45,122 bases of DNA from Benthortus sp964440495. Its GTDB lineage: Archaea > Thermoproteota > Nitrososphaeria_A > Caldarchaeales > Wolframiiraptoraceae. The stretch covers positions 1 to 45,122 of the forward strand of contig CAYTSD010000009.1 of assembly GCA_964440495.1 (NCBI GenBank), in the 5' to 3' direction. Made by a program: the position numbers and the translations under genes. This document shows positions 16,301 to 24,903 of this stretch, piece by piece. Within the stretch, counting starts at the first letter, position 1. The number at the start of each line of letters is the position of its first letter. The notes under the pieces are model-generated. The model saw only the letters and a program-made list of their open reading frames with translations, ran no database searches and had not been told where the DNA came from.

Positions 16301-16310
16301 AGTTTTAATC
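16301..16310 (-). promoter_or_regulatory. TATA box of the methyltransferase operon
   Basis: Read on the minus strand as GATTAAAACT, about 31 bp before the TTG start at 16274. The rest of the roughly 210-base region between this operon and the next gene (16275-16482) shows no further gene or clear repeat. Confidence 0.4.
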
Positions 16311-16482
16311 ATTCTCTTCGAAGTGAGGGTGAATAGGTTTCCCAGAATGTTCATGGTTTTACTTCGGGAAGCTCCGCACAGAATTCAGTAACTAAATGTG
16401 TCTGAATATGCGGTGGTTGACGTGAGGTAAATTTAATTAGAGCTTAAAATCTATCTGGATGTCAAATTACTGGGTGATATGT

Positions 16483-17052
16483 ATGAGTAAGCTTGAGGTC
16501 ATCCCCTACACGGGTCAGAAATATTATGAGCTTGTTATCCAGGGATTCAGGAGAAGACTCCCACTGGTTCAGGTTTCAGATGACACGTGGATAGCCTACT
16601 TCGACAGCCTGGGAGACAGAGGATTTCTAAGTCATTGCGCGAGAATACTCGCAGATAGACTTAGAGATGTTGATGTATTGATGACGGCTGAGAGTAAGGG
16701 GATAGCGCTCGTCCACGAGATAGCTGGGAGACTCGGCCACCCATACTATGTTGTCTGCAGGAAGGAGATTAAGGCATTCATGAAAGACCCCATAGTCATT
16801 AGATACAAGCCGATAACCTCCGCGAAGGAGCTCACACTATGTATTGATGGGAGGTATAGGGAGAGGCTTGAGGGAAAGAGGGTTGCCATAGTTGACGACA
16901 TAGTTAGCACAGGTGAGACGATAGAGGCCATGAAGGAGCTTGCTAGAAGGGCTGGAGGAAACGTTGTAAAGGCTGCGGCTATACTTGTCGAAGGCTCACG
17001 TAGAAAGGATATAATAAGCCTCGGAGTCCTCCCACTCTTCAAGAAGCAGTAG
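16483..17052 (+). CDS. Type I phosphoribosyltransferase (adenine/orotate PRTase-like)
   Basis: About 189 residues. The PRPP-binding loop is VDDIVSTG at 137-144 (RVAIVDDIVSTGET), preceded by the substrate-hood segment DVLMTAESKGIALVHEIAGR and by VVCRKEIKAFMKDP, as in adenine PRTase and archaeal relatives. It probably links a free base to PRPP in purine or pyrimidine salvage; base specificity is not readable. Two starts are possible: ATG 16459 (a TATA-like AAATTTAA lies about 27 bp upstream) and ATG 16483, which has GGGTGAT at 16472-16478. I take 16483 because PRTases normally begin close to the KLEVIPYTGQ segment; the other would add 8 residues. Its stop abuts the stop of the convergent permease gene. 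Confidence 0.82.
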   Translation: MSKLEVIPYTGQKYYELVIQGFRRRLPLVQVSDDTWIAYFDSLGDRGFLSHCARILADRLRDVDVLMTAESKGIALVHEIAGRLGHPYYVVCRKEIKAFMKDPIVIRYKPITSAKELTLCIDGRYRERLEGKRVAIVDDIVSTGETIEAMKELARRAGGNVVKAAAILVEGSRRKDIISLGVLPLFKKQ

Positions 17053-17823
17053 CTAGCTGAGGAGTCCAAGCCCCTTGAACAGCATCATCGCCGCGAAGAC
17101 AACCAGCAGCAAAGAGAAAATCTTTCTGAGAATCCTAGTTCCGGTTCGGAGGCTGACTCTGCTTCCAGCCTGTGCTCCAGCTGCGGCGCCTATGACCCCT
17201 GCTAGCAGTAGGTCTGGAGATACGAGTCCGTGGAGAACATAGGTTGAAGCTGCTGTCGGAGCTGTTATACTGATCATGAACATGCTTGTGGCTATGGCTG
17301 TCCTCATGGGGGTGCTGAGAACTAGAACCATTATCGGAACCTTTAGAAGCCCTCCACCTATCCCCAGCATCCCTGAAGCAAATCCTGCTGCAAACGCTCC
17401 AAGCGACCCGAGAATCCATCGGCCACTCGATATAGACTTCATCTTAGGGTCATCTTCATGGATCGGAGTATGCTTAAACATCTTGTAAGCGGTGTAGAAG
17501 AGAACCACGGCAAATATCACCTCGATAATCTCACCCTTCAGGTAGATAGCTATGTTAGAGCTTATCAGAGCGCCTATAACTGTCGAGGCCTCCAAGAACA
17601 GTCCAAGCTTAAAGTTGACAAGTCTTCTAAGAGCGTAGATTATGAAGGAGGAGAAGGCTGTGGCCGCGACGGAGGCGAGGCTTAACCCAACCGCCACGTG
17701 AATAGGCAGGTTCAAGACGATGACGAATAATGGGACTATGAGGAAGCCTCCGCCGAGACCCACCAAACCCCCTAGAAAGCCAGCCGACAAGGTTATCAGA
17801 AAAACCTCTAGAAAACCCGTCAA
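17053..17823 (-). CDS. TauE/SafE-family membrane permease
   Basis: 256 residues, about 7-8 hydrophobic helices. The family's internal duplication is visible: GFLGGLVGLGGGFLIVPLFV in the first half and GFASGMLGIGGGLLKVPIMV in the second. TauE/SafE proteins export or import sulfite, sulfoacetate or related small anions; the substrate here is unknown. The apparent start is a TTG at 17823 with no obvious better in-frame ATG upstream. No sulfur-metabolism neighbour is present in the window. Its stop directly abuts the PRTase stop on the other strand. Confidence 0.85.
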   Translation of the reverse strand: MTGFLEVFLITLSAGFLGGLVGLGGGFLIVPLFVIVLNLPIHVAVGLSLASVAATAFSSFIIYALRRLVNFKLGLFLEASTVIGALISSNIAIYLKGEIIEVIFAVVLFYTAYKMFKHTPIHEDDPKMKSISSGRWILGSLGAFAAGFASGMLGIGGGLLKVPIMVLVLSTPMRTAIATSMFMISITAPTAASTYVLHGLVSPDLLLAGVIGAAAGAQAGSRVSLRTGTRILRKIFSLLLVVFAAMMLFKGLGLLS

Positions 17824-17900
17824 CTCTGCGGAGACCCCGCCAAACCCCCTAAAAACCCTTGCACAAAAATAAAATACAGCCTAGGATAATCCAGAGACGA

Positions 17901-18029
17901 AGCCCGGTAGTCTAGCGGCCAAACCCCCCGGGGAAGGGTCAGAAAAAAGGAGGGGCCAAGGATCCCGGGCTCTGGATCAGCTTCCTGAGGAGAGCCCCGG
18001 GGACCCCGGTTCGAATCCGGGCCGGGCTA
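17901..18029 (+). tRNA. tRNA-Gln (anticodon CTG) with two apparent introns
   Basis: Acceptor AGCCCGG/CCGGGCT with discriminator A, T arm CCCGG-TTCGAAT-CCGGG, and an encoded CCA at 18030-18032. The gene is 129 nt, about 56 nt too long. An insert of about 37 nt lies in the D loop (17922-17958; GGCCA is repeated at its edges, so the exact cut may shift). A second insert of about 19 nt follows the anticodon (about 17976-17994). Removing both leaves a 73-nt tRNA with D arm GTCT...GGAT, anticodon stem CCGGG/CCCGG and loop CTCTGG+C, matching archaeal tRNA-Gln. Splicing by the archaeal bulge-helix-bulge endonuclease is inferred; boundaries are approximate. Confidence 0.85.
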
Positions 18030-18087
18030 CCATAACCTTTTTGGGTAAGATTTAAGAGTAGGCTTACAGGGGTTGAGTTGAGCCGCG

Positions 18088-18405
18088 ATGGAGTATGTTT
18101 ATGCTGCGCTCTTGCTTCATAGGGCTGGTAAGAAGATAGATGAGGAGAATGTGAAGAAGGTTCTCACCGCCGCTGGCGTCAACCCGGATGAGAGCAGGGT
18201 TAAGGCCTTGGTGGCAGCGCTCTCGGAGGTTAATATCGACGAGGTCTTGAAGAGCGCAACCGCCATGCCTGCTGTAGCTGCGCCTGCTGCTCCAGCCGCT
18301 GAGGCTAAGCCTGCTGAGGAGAAGAAGGAGGAAAAGAAGAAGGAGGAGAAGAAAGAGGAGGAGAAGGAGGAGGCTTTAGCAGGTCTAAGCGCACTCTTCG
18401 GCTAA
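18088..18405 (+). CDS. rpl12: Ribosomal stalk protein P1/L12, archaeal
   Basis: 105 residues. It has an N-terminal helical dimerisation domain (MEYVYAALLLHRAGKKIDEE), an Ala/Pro-rich hinge, a long Lys/Glu run, and the conserved tail EALAGLSALFG that recruits translation factor GTPases. It binds the C-terminal helices of L10. A TATA-like AGATTTAAGAG sits about 35 bp before the ATG. Unlike the usual archaeal L1-L10-P1 order, it lies on the opposite strand from L10 and is followed by alaS. Confidence 0.96.
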   Translation: MEYVYAALLLHRAGKKIDEENVKKVLTAAGVNPDESRVKALVAALSEVNIDEVLKSATAMPAVAAPAAPAAEAKPAEEKKEEKKKEEKKEEEKEEALAGLSALFG

Positions 18406-18450
18406 ACACTCTAATAATCTATCTTCCCCAGCTATAGTGGGTCGGCAACC

Positions 18451-21207
18451 TTGAGGTTTAAGCCTGAGGTCTATTCACTTGAGTTCTTCAAGCAGCGGGG
18501 CTATGTTAGGAAGAGGTGTAAGGTTTGCGGGGAATATTTCTGGACCCTTAACCCTGATAGAGAGGTCTGCGGAGAATCCCCATGCGAGGCCTACAAGTTC
18601 GTAGGCAAGAAGCTTGCTAGAAAGCCTCTGAGCCTCCGTGAAGCACGCGAAGCCTTCCTAAGCTTCTTTGAGGAAAGAGGCCACAGGAGGATTAAGCCCT
18701 ACCCAGTTGTGGCTAGATGGCGCACGGACATGTTCCTCACGGATGCAAGCATAGTCGACTTCCAGCCCTACGTCACCTCCGGGATCGCGCCCCCACCAGC
18801 GAATCCACTTGTGATAAGTCAGCCCTGCATAAGGTTGGTTGACATAGATAAGGTTGGACTAACCTTCGGCAGACATCTAACAATCTTCGAGATGGGTGGA
18901 GCACACGCATTCAACTATCCTGACAAGGAGGTTTACTGGAAGGAGAAGACCGTTGAATACTATCACGAGTTCGTTACTAGGGATATTGGGATACCTGAGG
19001 AGGAGGTAATCTACAAGGAGTCTGTGTGGAGTGGGGGTGGAAACGCTGGCCCATGCTTCGAGACAATCTCCTACGGCCTTGAACTCGCTACACTGGTCTT
19101 CATGCAATACAAGACTGTTGACGACAAATTAATTGAGCTTCCAATAAGAACCGTTGACACAGGCTACGGGATAGAGAGGTTCGCATGGTTCACTCAAGGA
19201 ACTCCAAGCAGCTTCGACGCAATCTATGGAGAACTATACCCAAAGCTCAGCGAGATAATCGAGGTTCCTAAGGTTGATGAGGAGCTCCTGAGAAGATATT
19301 CACCATACACCGCTCTGGTTGTCCCGAAGGCTGGGATGACCGTTGCCGAGGCGAGGAGAAGAGTTGCCAAAGCATCTGGAATTCCATTAGAGGTAATCGA
19401 GGAAGAAATAGCTCCTCTAGAGAAGTTTTATGCAGCTCTTGACTTCACAAAGTCCATAACGTTTATCGTCAGTGAAGGTGTTGTCCCGTCAAACGTTAGG
19501 GTAGGGTATCTGGCTAGGCTTCTAATCAGGAAGGCTTACAGGCTCCTCGACTCAATGGAGTACTCGGATAGACTCCTAGACCTAATAGACCTTCAAATCA
19601 GGTATTGGGGGAGAGATTTCCCACATCTCCTAGAGATGCGTGAAGAGACGCTTGACATAGTTGAGACCGAGATAGAGAAGTTTAGGGAGACGACTAGGAG
19701 AGGGCTGGGATACGTTGAGAGAGAATTATCGAATCTTAGGAGAAGCGGCGGCGAAGAGGTTCCCTTAGAGTTTATCGTAAGAGTATATGATGAGAGAGGG
19801 ATAACCCCTGACATAGTTAAATCTGTTGCAAAGAAGATTGGGATGGAGGTGAATGTTCCAGAAAACTTCTACGAGATTGTTGCTTCAAGGCATCTAAGAG
19901 CTGAGGAGAAGGAGGTTGGGGAGGAGTGGGTGAAGAGGTTGGAGGAGGCGTTTAAGGAGCTGCCCCCCACACGTAAGCTCTATTATGAGAAACCCTTTGA
20001 GACGAGGTTTAAGGCACGTGTCCTTAAGGTCTCAGGAGAATACGTAGCGCTGGATGAGACGCTCTTCTATCCCGAGGGCGGTGGAGCGGTCTCCGATACC
20101 GGTGTACTTAGATTTAGCGACGGCTCGGCACGTGTTCTGGACGTCCAGATTCTCGGCGGAGGAGTAATAGTTCATAGGGTTGAGGGGAAGGTGCCTAGGG
20201 TTGGAGAGGAGGTTGAGGGAGAAATCGATGCTGGAAGGAGGTTCAGTATCATGCGCCACCACACGGCGACCCACATAATCCTAGGGGCTGCACGTAGGAT
20301 ACTGGGAAAGCATGCTTGGCAGGCTGGAGCGAGGAAGGAGCCTACCCGCGCGAGACTTGACATTTACCACCATAGGAGGATTAGCGGCGAGGAGCTTAGG
20401 AGGCTTGAAGCCGAGGCAAACCGTATAGTGGCGCAGAGAATACCTTTGAGGATAGCTTGGATGGATAGGAACGAGGCTGAGGCACGCTACGGCTTCTCAC
20501 TCTATCAGGGTGGAGAGGTTCCCTCAGCCGAGATCAGGGTTGTGGAGATCCCTGGATGGGATGCTGAGGCGTGTGGAGGGCTCCACGTAGAGAGCACTGA
20601 GGACGTAGGCTTAATCAAGATTCTGAGGGTTGAGAGGATACAGGAGGGGGTTGAGAGACTCGTCTTCGCCGCTGGCCCCGCCGCGCTCCCCTATCTCCAA
20701 GAGAGGGAGAGGCTTCTACACGCAGTCTCCGAGAAGCTCTCGACCCCCGTAGAAGCGGTTGAGAAACGGGTTGAGGAGGTTCTAGCGGAGCTAAAAGAGT
20801 CTAGGAGGATTATCAGGAGGTTGATGAAGGCTGCCGCTAAGCTCAGAGCGCAGGAGCTCGCCCAGCAGGCAGTGGAGTCAGAAGGAATCAAGCTCTACAT
20901 CACGGTCGAGGAGGAGTCCGATAGAGACTATGCGCTCAGCATCTCAGACGAACTTCTAGCGCAGGAAGAGCCGGCATGCACAGTCATAGTCTATGACGCC
21001 GAGAACCCTAAGCTCCTAGTCCTCGCCAACAAGGCCGCCTTAAAGGCTGGGTTAAATGCGGGGAGGCTTGCGGCGGAGGTGGCGGAGGCTTTAGGCGGGA
21101 GAGGCGGAGGAAAGGATAGGATTGGGCAGGGTGGTTTACCCTCCAAGGTGTCTTTGGAGAGGCTTAAGGAGACTGTCCAAAATGCTTTGGGGAAGGGTCT
21201 GCCCTAG
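18451..21207 (+). CDS. alaS: Alanyl-tRNA synthetase, archaeal type
   Basis: 918 residues, normal length. It has an archaeal N-terminal zinc-like segment (CKVCGEYFWTL with a second Cys pair CGESPC), then the class II catalytic core (RWRTDMFLTDASIVDFQPYV, FEMGGAHAFNYPDKE). The editing domain has metal ligands HHTATH in MRHHTATHIIL and CGGLH later. The C-terminal C-Ala domain contains GGRGGGKDRIGQGG. It charges tRNA-Ala and clears mischarged Ser and Gly. The start is a TTG at 18451; a stop at 18412 and the absence of any other start codon leave it as the only initiator. It follows P1 by about 45 bases and is likely cotranscribed. The last 4 bases overlap the convergent L10 gene. Confidence 0.97.
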   Translation: MRFKPEVYSLEFFKQRGYVRKRCKVCGEYFWTLNPDREVCGESPCEAYKFVGKKLARKPLSLREAREAFLSFFEERGHRRIKPYPVVARWRTDMFLTDASIVDFQPYVTSGIAPPPANPLVISQPCIRLVDIDKVGLTFGRHLTIFEMGGAHAFNYPDKEVYWKEKTVEYYHEFVTRDIGIPEEEVIYKESVWSGGGNAGPCFETISYGLELATLVFMQYKTVDDKLIELPIRTVDTGYGIERFAWFTQGTPSSFDAIYGELYPKLSEIIEVPKVDEELLRRYSPYTALVVPKAGMTVAEARRRVAKASGIPLEVIEEEIAPLEKFYAALDFTKSITFIVSEGVVPSNVRVGYLARLLIRKAYRLLDSMEYSDRLLDLIDLQIRYWGRDFPHLLEMREETLDIVETEIEKFRETTRRGLGYVERELSNLRRSGGEEVPLEFIVRVYDERGITPDIVKSVAKKIGMEVNVPENFYEIVASRHLRAEEKEVGEEWVKRLEEAFKELPPTRKLYYEKPFETRFKARVLKVSGEYVALDETLFYPEGGGAVSDTGVLRFSDGSARVLDVQILGGGVIVHRVEGKVPRVGEEVEGEIDAGRRFSIMRHHTATHIILGAARRILGKHAWQAGARKEPTRARLDIYHHRRISGEELRRLEAEANRIVAQRIPLRIAWMDRNEAEARYGFSLYQGGEVPSAEIRVVEIPGWDAEACGGLHVESTEDVGLIKILRVERIQEGVERLVFAAGPAALPYLQERERLLHAVSEKLSTPVEAVEKRVEEVLAELKESRRIIRRLMKAAAKLRAQELAQQAVESEGIKLYITVEEESDRDYALSISDELLAQEEPACTVIVYDAENPKLLVLANKAALKAGLNAGRLAAEVAEALGGRGGGKDRIGQGGLPSKVSLERLKETVQNALGKGLP

Positions 21208-22070
21208 TCGAGCTTTGCCGCGGCTTTGAGAGCCTTGGCCTCCATCTCGGCTCTTGCCAGAAGCTCAGGCAATACGTCCTTCTCCGGTATTCCTGCCTCG
21301 ACTGCGAGTGCCTTAGCCTCTAGGAAGGCCTTGGTCAGGATGGGTGTGACCGTCTCCTTGGTGAGGTAGCCTACCTCCGACGCGAGGGCCAGCGCCGTGG
21401 AGTGGGCTGAGGCCAGGTCTCTGCGGAAGGATTCCAGGTCTAGGGCTAGGTCTTCTCCCTTGATGATTACACCGTCCTCATAGGCCTTCTCGATCACTAT
21501 CCCCTTCATGACCGCCTTGATGTCTAGGCGTGCTAGAAGCGATGCGAGGGCAGGGGAGATAACGTCGCCCTTATGAGCCACCAAGGTATCCTTCGCAATC
21601 CAGATCTGGCCGCCCTCAATCTTGGTAGGTATCTTGAGCTTGCCGAAGTCGCTTAGAACGGGGCCTGGGGGGAGGCCTGTATTCATCTCAGGCACGATTA
21701 CGTCTATATCGGCTGTCTCCCCAGCCTTGGCGTGCATCGCAACCTTGTTCTTGTCTAGGATCAGCTTGAGCCTGAAGGCGCTTATGTCCGAGAAGATGAA
21801 GCCGACTGGCTCGTAGAGGTCTTTTAGGAGCTCGGCTAGCTCCGGTTTCCCAGCCTTCTCAGCCGCCTTCAGGAAGAGGTTCTTCTTAGCTATCCTTATG
21901 GTGGCTAGGTCTCTAAGCTTCTTCCTAATCTCGTGGATGAGGTTTGCTCTTAGGCCTGTGAGCTTGAAGACAGCTATAACTGGATACTTCTGGATGAGGG
22001 AGGCGAGTTCCTCAACCTCCCTAACCTTCTTCTCAGGAATCCTTCTCTCGGCGACAACCTGGGCTGTCAA
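21204..22070 (-). CDS. rpl10: Ribosomal protein L10 (P0), lacking the usual acidic C-terminal tail
   Basis: 288 residues. The L10 N-terminal rRNA-binding domain (ASLIQKYPVIAVFKLTGLRA) and archaeal insertion domain (GLPPGPVLSDFGKLKIPTKI) are clear. The C-terminal part has the helices that bind P1 dimers (SAHSTALALASEVGYLTKET and similar). It is the base of the ribosomal stalk. The protein stops at KALKAAAKLD; the Lys/Glu-rich stretch and ALFG-type ending found in many archaeal P0 proteins are absent, though P1 here has that ending. The start is TTG at 22070 with GGGAG upstream. The gene overlaps alaS by 4 bases, so the tail may have been lost when the convergent arrangement formed. Confidence 0.95.
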   Translation of the reverse strand: MTAQVVAERRIPEKKVREVEELASLIQKYPVIAVFKLTGLRANLIHEIRKKLRDLATIRIAKKNLFLKAAEKAGKPELAELLKDLYEPVGFIFSDISAFRLKLILDKNKVAMHAKAGETADIDVIVPEMNTGLPPGPVLSDFGKLKIPTKIEGGQIWIAKDTLVAHKGDVISPALASLLARLDIKAVMKGIVIEKAYEDGVIIKGEDLALDLESFRRDLASAHSTALALASEVGYLTKETVTPILTKAFLEAKALAVEAGIPEKDVLPELLARAEMEAKALKAAAKLD

Positions 22071-22106
22071 CTCAAGTCTCCCAGCCTATGCTTAGACAGC
22101 CATCAT

Positions 22107-24020
22107 TTAACCCCTTTTCCTTATTCCTAGTTCCTCGGCGACCCATTCAAGCCCAACCATGGAGAGACGTTCATAGCTTGGGTAACCCCGCTCATCGTAT
22201 CCCCTAAGCCTATAATACTCTTCAAGCATCTCCTCGAGCTCGACTACATGGCCCTTGGCAGGCCCTTCAGGCGCAGGCTCCCTCAGGAACCTCTCAGGCA
22301 GCCTGTCGTCCTTCCTCGAAAGCCCTTCACGGAGGTTGAAGCACCGTTCAAGTAGGTAGATTCTCTCGCCAGTCAGCCTCATCTCCTCCTCCGTGTATGG
22401 GATCCCCGTGAGGTAGCGTAAGGCTTCAGCGAAGTCCTTGAAGTAGAAGACGGGTGGCCAGTGGGTTGAGGTCTTGCAGACCACGAGGGAGTCGGAGATG
22501 GCTGCAAGGTTCTCGGAGTCATACACCATTAAGGGCTTGAAGAGCGGGCTGAGTCTATCAGCTCCCTCAGGCATCACGCTTCTGCCATAAAGCTTCCTCG
22601 CCCTCTCATCGAACCTCTCGATAATCGGTTCAGGGAAACCTGCCTCGGTTAGAAACTCTGCTGAGGTTAGGTGGTCGGCTCCCCTGTTTGCGACGGCATG
22701 GCTCAAGCCCATAGACTTCTGGGCACGGCCGTCTTGGGCAGGGATATCCACACCCTTCACAGTCATCTCATACTTCAACGCCTCTCCGCCTATCTTCAAG
22801 GCAACTCTATGCGTCCCCTCGGCCATCAGGTCTCCTATCCCCTCACGGTAGGCTATCATCTTGATGAGCTTTATTAGGAGATCCGAGTCCCCCCACCTGA
22901 AGGATATTCCCCCCGTAAACTTCTCATCGATTATCCCCTTCTCGTAGAGCTCCATCATGAAACCTATTACTCCCCCAACGTTGTCGGTGTCAAGTCCAAG
23001 CTCATCGCTCAGCCTATTCGCATAGATTATTGCCTCAGGATCACTGTTCCCGATTCTCCCACCATAAGCGTTAAGCGTCTCATACTCCAAACCATACACT
23101 CCCTCAATCACTTGTTCCCCTCTTCTTACAGCATGCTTCTTCTTACAGTGAAGTGGACACACATAGCATGACATCTCTCCAACCTGATACTTCTTCAACA
23201 CATCCGCCTCAAGCTTCTCATAGTCCTTGAAGTATCCACTCTGAAAATTCTTGGTAGGATACCTCGCAATCCAGTTCATTAAATCCACTAGAATTGTTGT
23301 TCCATATTTTTTCACGCCGTCACTGTAAGGGTGATTCACCAACTTCTCACGAGCGCTTCTAACAAGCTCCATGAACTTTTTCTCATCATATATTCTCGGC
23401 TTCTTGGTTCCATACGCGGCTATGGCCTTAAGCTTCTTGCTTCCCATGACTGCTCCGAGTCCAGACCTCGCGACAACCGCGTGAGCATCGACAACTATTG
23501 CGGCGATCCTGACGAGGTTCTCTCCAGCTGGTCCTATGGCTGCGGTATGAACACGTTCACCGAGTTCTTTTCTCAGGGCTTCGTGGGCTTCACTCGTGGT
23601 CATTCCCCAGAGATGTTGAGCGTCTCTAAGCTCAGCCCGTCCATCACTGAGATACAGGTATAGAGGCTTTTCCGCGGCTCCCTCAATGACTATTGCATCG
23701 AACCCGGAGCCTTTTATGTAGGGTGAGAGGTGGCCTCCGCAGTTACCCTCCCCCCAAGCATTTGAGAGAGGGCTTTTAGCAGCGAAGTGAAGCCTCCCAG
23801 AGCAGGGCCAGAGAGTCCCATTCAAGGGTCCTGTAGCCACTACAAGCTTGTTCTCAGGTGAGAGAGGGTCTATCCCCCTCTCAAGCTCTTTCCACAGTAT
23901 GTATGCGCAGAACCCGTTTCCTCCTAGATAGTTTCTCGCCACCTCGCTTGGCAGAGGCTCTGAAGCAATCTTCTCACTTGTTAGGTCAACCCTCAGTATC
24001 TTACCCATCCATCCATACAT
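22107..24020 (-). CDS. Aldehyde:ferredoxin oxidoreductase family protein, second copy
   Basis: 637 residues. Opening MYGWMGKILRVDL, cluster ligands C285-x2-C288-x3-C292 (SCYVCPLHC) and Cys515 (SLVVCKTSTHW), LGAVMGSKKLKAIAAYG and LPERFLREPAP identify a complete tungsten AOR-family enzyme with one [4Fe-4S] cluster and a W-pterin site. It differs clearly from the AOR at 5432, so it is a separate subfamily rather than a recent copy. It lies between L1 and L10, 43 bases after one and 36 before the other. An AT-rich TATA-like stretch (about 24052-24062) suggests its own promoter, but read-through into L10 is likely. No dedicated ferredoxin gene is beside it. Substrate unknown. Confidence 0.93.
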   Translation of the reverse strand: MYGWMGKILRVDLTSEKIASEPLPSEVARNYLGGNGFCAYILWKELERGIDPLSPENKLVVATGPLNGTLWPCSGRLHFAAKSPLSNAWGEGNCGGHLSPYIKGSGFDAIVIEGAAEKPLYLYLSDGRAELRDAQHLWGMTTSEAHEALRKELGERVHTAAIGPAGENLVRIAAIVVDAHAVVARSGLGAVMGSKKLKAIAAYGTKKPRIYDEKKFMELVRSAREKLVNHPYSDGVKKYGTTILVDLMNWIARYPTKNFQSGYFKDYEKLEADVLKKYQVGEMSCYVCPLHCKKKHAVRRGEQVIEGVYGLEYETLNAYGGRIGNSDPEAIIYANRLSDELGLDTDNVGGVIGFMMELYEKGIIDEKFTGGISFRWGDSDLLIKLIKMIAYREGIGDLMAEGTHRVALKIGGEALKYEMTVKGVDIPAQDGRAQKSMGLSHAVANRGADHLTSAEFLTEAGFPEPIIERFDERARKLYGRSVMPEGADRLSPLFKPLMVYDSENLAAISDSLVVCKTSTHWPPVFYFKDFAEALRYLTGIPYTEEEMRLTGERIYLLERCFNLREGLSRKDDRLPERFLREPAPEGPAKGHVVELEEMLEEYYRLRGYDERGYPSYERLSMVGLEWVAEELGIRKRG

Positions 24021-24063
24021 TTTCTACACGCCTTACAATAGGTTGTTTCATATTCAAATATTT

Positions 24064-24729
24064 TTATTCTTTGAAGCTTACTTCCACAGGCTCACCCATA
24101 GTCTTCTTAACATAGATTGACTGAACGTTACGGTATCTCTTCTCAAGTCGGTCAACTATCTTTGAGATTACCGCTGAGGCGTTCTCAGCCAGTTGACGTG
24201 AATCCATGTCCTCAGTCCCGATAATACACATGGCTTGAGGGTTCTTCCTCACGCTGAGAGTCACGCTTCGACTAAGCTTCTCCACAAGCCCCTTGAGGTC
24301 TGTTCCAGGAGGTATCGGGGTAGGCCTCTTCCCCCTTCCACCCAACGCTGCTCCCAGGGCTCTGGCGGCTAGACCCATGAGGGGTGGGTCTACTAGGAAG
24401 AAGTCGTATTCGGAGGCGATCTTCTTCGCCATCCTCTTGTTCCCTACAAGTGTCTCAAGCTCATCTCTCTCGATTACCCTGTCGACTCCAGGGATTCGAC
24501 GCGCCTCCATCGCGAGGGCGCTTCCAGCTATGACGCATATCTTCTTCCTCTTTTCTCCTAGGCCGTGGGGAAGCTCGACGACCTCGACGAACCTGTTCTC
24601 AGGTCTACGTAGGTCTATGTCCCTGAGATTGATTATCAGCTCCATCGACTGCTTGAACTTCCTCTGCTTCCCAAGCTTCTTAGCCTTCTCTATTGCTTCA
24701 ACTAGGTTATCCTCGAGTGCTCTAAGCAT
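24064..24729 (-). CDS. rpl1: Ribosomal protein L1
   Basis: 221 residues, normal for archaeal L1. Signatures: SMELIINLRDIDLRRPENRF, DFFLVDPPLMGLAARALG, LGGRGKRPTPIPP and the C-terminal NVQSIYVKKTMGEPV. It forms the L1 stalk beside the E site and in archaea can repress its own mRNA. Unlike most genes here, its ATG is preceded by a leader of about 75-80 nt (TATA-like element at 24829-24838), whose sequence is partly repeated at 25438-25505. It is separated from L11 by a membrane-protein gene and a toxin-antitoxin cassette. Confidence 0.96.
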   Translation of the reverse strand: MLRALEDNLVEAIEKAKKLGKQRKFKQSMELIINLRDIDLRRPENRFVEVVELPHGLGEKRKKICVIAGSALAMEARRIPGVDRVIERDELETLVGNKRMAKKIASEYDFFLVDPPLMGLAARALGAALGGRGKRPTPIPPGTDLKGLVEKLSRSVTLSVRKNPQAMCIIGTEDMDSRQLAENASAVISKIVDRLEKRYRNVQSIYVKKTMGEPVEVSFKE

Positions 24730-24788
24730 CTCGCCTCAGCCACCGAGCTGTCAGACTCCCAATATAAGGATTAGCGGCGGCAGACCTC
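24721..24788 (-). repeat. Direct repeat copy A: L1 leader and start codon
   Basis: This stretch aligns with 25438-25506 in the same orientation at roughly 75-80% identity with one single-base indel. The best conserved block is CGAGCTGTCAG (plus strand). Copy A contains the ATG of L1 and its leader. Together with copy B it brackets the RelBE pair. Confidence 0.7.
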
Positions 24789-24828
24789 AAAACCTGTTAA
24801 GACTACTTAGTGGTTTTTGAGCGCATCG

Positions 24829-24838
24829 CTTTTAAATC
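24829..24838 (-). promoter_or_regulatory. TATA box of L1
   Basis: Read on the minus strand as GATTTAAAAG. With the usual 25-bp spacing, transcription would start near 24807 and give L1 a leader of about 78 nt. Confidence 0.4.
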
Positions 24839-24870
24839 TTGCTCAGATTAGGAGACCCAGGAGCTGCATA

Positions 24871-24880
24871 GATAAATAAC
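24871..24880 (+). promoter_or_regulatory. TATA box of the RelBE pair
   Basis: GATAAATAAC is centred about 28 bp before the ATG at 24904, the spacing of a leaderless archaeal transcript. Confidence 0.45.
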
Positions 24881-24903
24881 CGCACGCCTCTCATCATTTG
24901 GAT

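Noticed and set aside
11396..16482. tRNA-Arg(TCT) as the attachment site of an integrated element carrying the glycosyltransferases and methyltransferase
   Set aside because: No integrase gene and no second copy of the tRNA 3' end were found between 11470 and 16482, so integration is not supported.
18280..18390. Lys/Glu-rich repeats near the end of P1 as a tandem repeat element
   Set aside because: This is the normal charged hinge of archaeal P1 proteins, not a DNA repeat of separate origin.
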